Made by a program: the position numbers and the translations under genes | Notes under the pieces: generated by a model | The model's database searches: none | What the model saw: only the letters and a program-made list of their open reading frames with translations | What the model was told of the DNA's origin: nothing | Source of the DNA: Plasmodiophora brassicae | Taxonomy: Eukaryota; Endomyxa: Phytomyxea; Phytomyxea; Plasmodiophorida | Assembly (NCBI GenBank): GCA_036867785.1 | Contig: CP145427.1 | Span: 186,001-250,000, forward strand | Length of the DNA: 64,000 nucleotides | Direction of reading: 5' to 3' | Shown here: piece after piece, positions 59,649 to 64,000 of the stretch | How the letters are laid out: the number at the start of each line of letters is the position of its first letter | How positions within the stretch are numbered: the stretch's first letter is position 1

Positions 59649-60644
59649 TTAAACAAGGAACGCTGCGGCGGCGTCCAAATTGAATATCTGGAATGCGTCC
59701 TCGCAGACGTCGTTCCTGAGGAACGGGATCGTGTCCGTTTCCGTCGAGGCCATGGCCCAGGGCGACAACGGGACGGGGTTGCTGGGTGTGACGCTCCCTC
59801 TCGGGTGTAACGGTACCGGCTTCCTCGGCGCCGTGTTAGTGCTGCCGTGCGTTCGATGCGCACCGTCAGGTTCACGTTGGCCCCAGGATGGAGCGGGGCG
59901 ATTCTTCGCCTCTTCGGGATTGTCGCGTTGCCACTCCAGACAATACCTGCACCGGCATGTTTCAGAGATATACTCTTCGGGGGAACAACTGAGGACGATG
60001 GCGTCACCTGTACAGGACGCCTGCATTTACAGATTCGCTAACGTTTTCCCGTCCATGATACAACGCCTGGTCAGCATTGCTCCGTCTGACCCGTCGTCGA
60101 TTCCTGGCGCAGATCCGTCGTATGGTGGAATTCCACCTGTTCTTGATCGCGTTGTCTGTCCGCCCGGGGAGGAGCTTGGCGATGGTGCTCCAGCGCGGCC
60201 CCAGGCGTTTATGCTCCGACACGATGATTTCGTCCTCTTCGGCGGTCCAGTTTGCTTTGATCACAGACGGGTCCAGGTGGTTATGCCATCTGATGTCGAC
60301 ATGGCCACGTCACGAATCTGCGTGTATGGGCTTGTAGGTTGGCGTCACCTTTCGCGGCACTGCTTCCCAGAACGGTTCGGAAAATGTTTCCCCACTTGGG
60401 CCCATTTCCTGGTGCCCAGTTCCTTAACAAGGCTGATGATCTTCATGTCCTCCGCCCGGGTCCATGAGCGCCGCTCGTCCTTGCATTCGGGTTCAGCTCT
60501 GGCGACCACATGAGTAGCCAGCGCGGATTCAGGGAGGAGGACAGGCTATTGACCGTATTAAGTCGAATACAGATTCCGGCTGGCCAGACCTACGAGAACG
60601 GGGAACGGGATAATGCCGCACGTATCGCGAGGAGGAGCCTCCAT
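59649..60644 (-). CDS. R2R3-type MYB transcription factor
   Basis: Exons 60594-60644, 60349-60545 and 60043-60289 (introns 48 and 59 bp) are well supported. R2 is [20 protein letters not shown], then [19 protein letters not shown] and, across the splice, [13 protein letters not shown]3 is [20 protein letters not shown], then [20 protein letters not shown] and RWNSTIRR. The regularly spaced tryptophans are all present. The C-terminal exon or exons between 59649 and about 60007 are uncertain: a frame ending [20 protein letters not shown] looks real, but the splice into it is not resolved. It binds DNA in the nucleus; targets unknown. Confidence 0.85.
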
Positions 60645-61135
60645 CTTTGGCGTGCGTCGAGTCACGTCGTTCGATGACTGACTACAAGTTCGACAGGTGC
60701 CATCTCCGAGAGCCGGCTCTGTGACTAACCAGCACTAGGTAGGTATTCCCTGCATTCTTCCCCAACAGCAGCAGCACCGATTTGCGAAACCAGGATCCGT
60801 GATCCGAGTTACATGTCAGGGCGCCCCAAGAAAAGGAATCCGCTGAAGCGCTCTGGACCCATCTGTTGACGGATACGAACACATTCCTTGATATATATAC
60901 ACGCAGCACCTCGAGGTATCGTCGCCACGTAACGTCGCGAAGTGATGGCTGCTGTCAGCCTATGCAGCGCGCAGCCGTTGTTCTTGTCATTGGTGGCACC
61001 ATGTACAGGTGTTCGTCATCGAGACGGAACCGCCACGGCGTCCGCCGATGGGCGTTGCCACCGGAACCGACACGGCGCCTTGGCGAAAAAGGGGGATGCG
61101 CCGGCGGGAGCCACTAGACTCGCGCTGCTGTGACG
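60645..61135. other. Divergent intergenic region
   Basis: 491 bp between the MYB and RIC8 starts. It contains ttgatatatatac near 60886-60898, an A/T run that could be promoter sequence. No gene or repeat is recognised. Confidence 0.45.
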
Positions 61136-62865
61136 ATGGTGCTCGATGACCTGGCCGCATCGCCGTCATCGGCGTCGTCGGCCATGTCCAACTTTGTCAA
61201 GTCGTTCCAGGGTGGGTCGGCAGAACGCATCGGGTACGGGCGACTGATGAAAGCATGACGCGCGTCCAGATCGAATGGATATGCGGGAGTGCTTCCCGCC
61301 TGGCGAGGTCGACACCGCCCTGCGCCGCCTGCTGGAGTACATTCGGCACCGTCAACCCGACGATATTGGCACCGCCCGTGCCCTGTCCTGCATCAAACTG
61401 CTGACACGATGCCGATCCGAACTGGACTCGTTAGTCGATCAGCAGGTGGCCATGCTGCACATGTCCACAACGCCTGCAGAGTTCTAACCTCGGTCTGCTG
61501 CAGACAGTGTCGATGATATTCGATCTCGCGTTGCGGTCGCCACTACCGACGTCTTCCTGCCAGGATTCGGTCCTGAACCAGGCCATTCGTGTCCTGATCA
61601 ATATCTGCATTATTCGCCAGAACGATGTTATGCCAGTCATTCACGCCCAGCGGTCGTCAATACCTATTGGCTGCGTTAGTCCGCCATTCTGATGTTGGTT
61701 GTCCCCAGAGCACACGTTGCGTTGCTGGACCTGATAGCGCGCCTCGACCTGTCACCGTCGACGGATGAGGTCCTGTTCTCGTTGTGCCGGCTGCTGTTCT
61801 ACATGACACTGGATGGCGACGTGCAACGCGAGCTCAGGGACAATATGAACGCCGTGTCGTTGCTGGCCGATGTCTTCGCCAACCGTACGTCTGTCTGCGA
61901 ACCGGGCCTGCTAGCAACGGCGGCTTCGCCTGTCTGTTCCGAGATGTGTTCCGCGTTGGCTGAGCTGCTTCACGTCCTGTTCGCGCTGGGATCCTCACGA
62001 CAATGCCAGGCGGACTGCCAGCCAGTCTGGAAGCGGATCACGCCGTCGCTCCTGACGCTCCTGATGGCCGACGGCAACGACCTTCTCCAACTGCCCCATT
62101 CCCAGTTAGTCGAGCTGCCTCGTACGAAGCACTTCGCGTTGATGCTCGGTAGTGCCAGTCGTATGTGGTTCGCTCCACCAATACCGTCTTACGACTCTGC
62201 CTTGCAGATATCATCAACATTTTCTTCTGTTTCGATCCGCCGTCGATGGGCCCGTTGTTTGAGACCGAAGTCGTTCATCGCATCCTGTCGATACTTGACA
62301 TCCAAGCGCGATTCAACACGTCCAACGTCGAGGACGCCCTGGTCCCTGTTCTCACCGTTCTGGAACTTCTGGGCGCCGCCAACGACGGTGTCGCGCGCAC
62401 CGCCAAACGCTTCGTCTTTGGGGAGGAATGGGCTGACAACACTGACCTGAAGTACGCTCGCGAATCCGCATGTGCTTTCAGCAGAATTTTGAATTGTTGG
62501 CCAGGTACGAATGCAAGAGCGATGACGACAAGGACTTTCCACCTGGGGACGTCCCTCTCAAGGCCATTCTTCGGACGCACATTACAACGTTCAACGTAAG
62601 GCTGCCCGGATGGTACTGTGCCGATACGTGTGACGTTTTCGTTGGCAGCCATCGTTGAAACGGGCGGTCAGCGAGTTTCTGTTCACGATCTGCGGGAAAC
62701 AACGTAAGCGTGCATCACCCCCGGCGACTTCTGCTGCGTGCACTGCCTAACGACGTGTGCCCGTTAGCTGGGGAATACATTCGGCTGGTCGGGTTCGGGA
62801 ACGCGATCGGCCTGCTGGCCGAGATGCAACTGCCCGGGTTCGAGGTGCCCATGCAGTCTATATAA
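61136..62865 (+). CDS. RIC8: RIC8/synembryn, G-alpha chaperone and exchange factor
   Basis: Eight exons: 61136-61211, 61270-61445, 61504-61652, 61709-62148, 62208-62413, 62482-62595, 62649-62703 and 62768-62865; introns 53-68 bp; 437 residues. It is an armadillo-type solenoid with RIC8 hallmarks late in the chain: FFCFDPPSMGPLFETEVVHR, DFPPGDVPLKAILRTHITTF and LKRAVSEFLFTICGK-QPGEY, IRLVGFGNAIGLLAEM, matching the family's SELLFALC and GFGNAAGLLA motifs. RIC8 folds G-alpha subunits and catalyses nucleotide exchange on them, so this organism probably has heterotrimeric G-protein signalling. The chain is shorter than animal RIC8 (about 530). Confidence 0.88.
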
Positions 62866-62886
62866 AGGTTCGGCTTTATTCGCGAA

Positions 62887-64000
62887 TCAGGAATGCTGCT
62901 GCCCACGCTTACGCTGTGGCGTCCGGAGCGCCGCTTCCGCGACGAAGCAGTACGAGATGCTGTGCGGGCCGCGCCCCATCGTCTCCTTGGCTGCCTGTGC
63001 AGGGTAGTTCGCGATCGTCGTCGTCGAACACGTCACCTGAGTCGGAATCAGCAAACCCTGGCTGTGGGGGGTGACGCCGCCCAGGTGCGCCTCACCTCTC
63101 TCCCTGATTTCGTGACGACGTGGACTCGGCCGAGGTTCGCGCCCGTCAACGGCTTCAGGCCGAGCAGCGTGCGGCAGCCGGCTTCGGCGACGGCGGGCCA
63201 GTCTCTGTCGGATATGAGGCTGACCCACAGCGGAACGTGCGATAGTTCTCCAGTCAGGTTGAACGCCCAGATCTCGAACAGCTCCTCAGGGGTGTACCCG
63301 AACAGCTTCACTGCTTCGCTGTTCAGCGAGAGCCCCGTGGTCCCATTGTCGGACCATTCGGCACGATAGACGGTCACCGAGGCGATCCCCGGGTCTCGAT
63401 CGATCTCGTCTTTGACGAGAGCGAGCTGGTCCCTGGTCAGGGGAGGTGGTGCCGATTGCGGGCCGACGTTGATGCCCAGGGAGCGCAACCGCGTCCGAAT
63501 CGAGTCGAATTCCACGGTGCGTACCATCCTCGAGATGGAGTTCGCGGTGACGGCCTTGATTCGATCCATCATGGCCTGGTAGTCGTCGAGGCCTTTGGCG
63601 ATGCTCTCGTCGATGGCGCTCTTGCATGTTCGCGTCCAAATCGACTCGAGCAGCGTCGAGAAGTGCGCTAGGCGAGACGGTTGCGCCTTTGCCGTCGTCC
63701 GCACATGCACTTCAACGACGGGCGCAGTCTGTTCCGCGGCGAGGAGTTGCTGCTCGAGCTCCTCGAACGTCATGTCATCCGTCACCTTGATGGATTTCTG
63801 GCGCGCTGGCGCTTCCTGTCGCGTCTGCGCCGCCCGTTTTCGTGTCGACTGGAAACTGGGCGCCCTCGACGGCACGTCCCCGGCGCCAAGCGACGCATTG
63901 GAAGACGACATCAACGCGTCGACATTCAGGACATTATCCAGCATCAACGGTAGGCCTTCGTTCCACCCGTTCGCCGTCGTCCATTCCGCATCCTCGCTCG
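62887..64000 (-). CDS. PAS-like domain regulatory protein, 5' end outside window
   Basis: Exons 63096-64000 (open to the window edge) and 62887-63057, joined by a 38-bp intron that is shorter than others here. The C-terminal 150 residues resemble a PAS fold: DRDPGIASVTVYRAEWSD, NSEAVKLFGYTPEELFEIW, SLISDRDWP, GRVHVVTKSGRE, then after the splice GLLIPTQVTCSTT. Upstream there is a charged helical stretch and a basic cluster (STRKRAAQTRQ) that could be nuclear-localising. PAS domains sense small ligands or mediate dimerisation. A Met at 63944 is in frame, but the frame remains open 5' of it. Confidence 0.72.

Noticed and set aside
1-64000. Bacterial origin with operons
   Set aside because: Many conserved proteins need GT..AG introns to be complete, and the gene set (uL1, NOP2, p24, RIC8, vasohibin, MADS) is eukaryotic.

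Overview
The window looks like nuclear DNA from a compact, GC-rich protist genome. Almost every conserved protein is split by very short GT..AG introns, mostly 45-67 bp. Genes lie on both strands with little space between them (one convergent pair is 26 bp apart), and the proteins are eukaryotic: ribosomal uL1, NOP2, RIC8, a p24 cargo receptor, vasohibin, HOOK-like, chromodomain, MADS and MYB. Secreted ankyrin/SKP1 fusions, PAN/apple-type surface proteins and a GH17 glucanase family suggest a plant-associated rhizarian such as Plasmodiophora brassicae. That assignment is inference, not proof. I derived exon boundaries by hand from reading frame, GT/AG sites and family conservation.

Layout. 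1-5.8 kb: TPR protein, C2H2 zinc finger, HOOK-like coiled coil, secreted SKP1-ankyrin fusion. 5.9-8.9 kb: tRNA-Ser(GCT), SRR1-like protein, five-exon unknown. 8.9-20.7 kb: secreted Gln-Gly/Asp-Thr repeat protein, coiled-coil protein, 2OG-Fe(II) oxygenase, two secreted cysteine-patterned paralogues, histidine phosphatase, CNX1-type molybdenum cofactor fusion with a 17-bp minisatellite upstream, and phosphopantothenate-cysteine ligase. 20.7-27.7 kb: small protein, WD40/solenoid protein, PH-like protein, large secreted ankyrin protein with a hydrophobic C-terminus.

28-38.6 kb is an accessory, repeat-rich block. It holds two GH17 glucanase genes (one carrying a PAN-like tail, one ending before it), a GH17 relic, two PAN/apple-type surface proteins, dispersed repeats and a 2.26-kb foldback with ~1.1-kb arms carrying JmjC-like reading frames. 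A second foldback lies at 43.2-43.8 kb.

38.9-64 kb is mainly housekeeping and regulatory: NOP2, amidase/EF-hand protein, p24, RPL10A with two outlier introns holding candidate C/D snoRNAs, armadillo protein, vasohibin, chromodomain and MADS proteins, three small secreted or membrane proteins, a second SKP1-ankyrin fusion, an adenosine deaminase-like enzyme, a deleted Harbinger transposon, R2R3-MYB, RIC8 and the 3' part of a PAS-like gene. The most novel-looking system is the pair of secreted SKP1-like/ankyrin fusions, which could plug a repeat-based recognition module directly into a cullin ubiquitin ligase.
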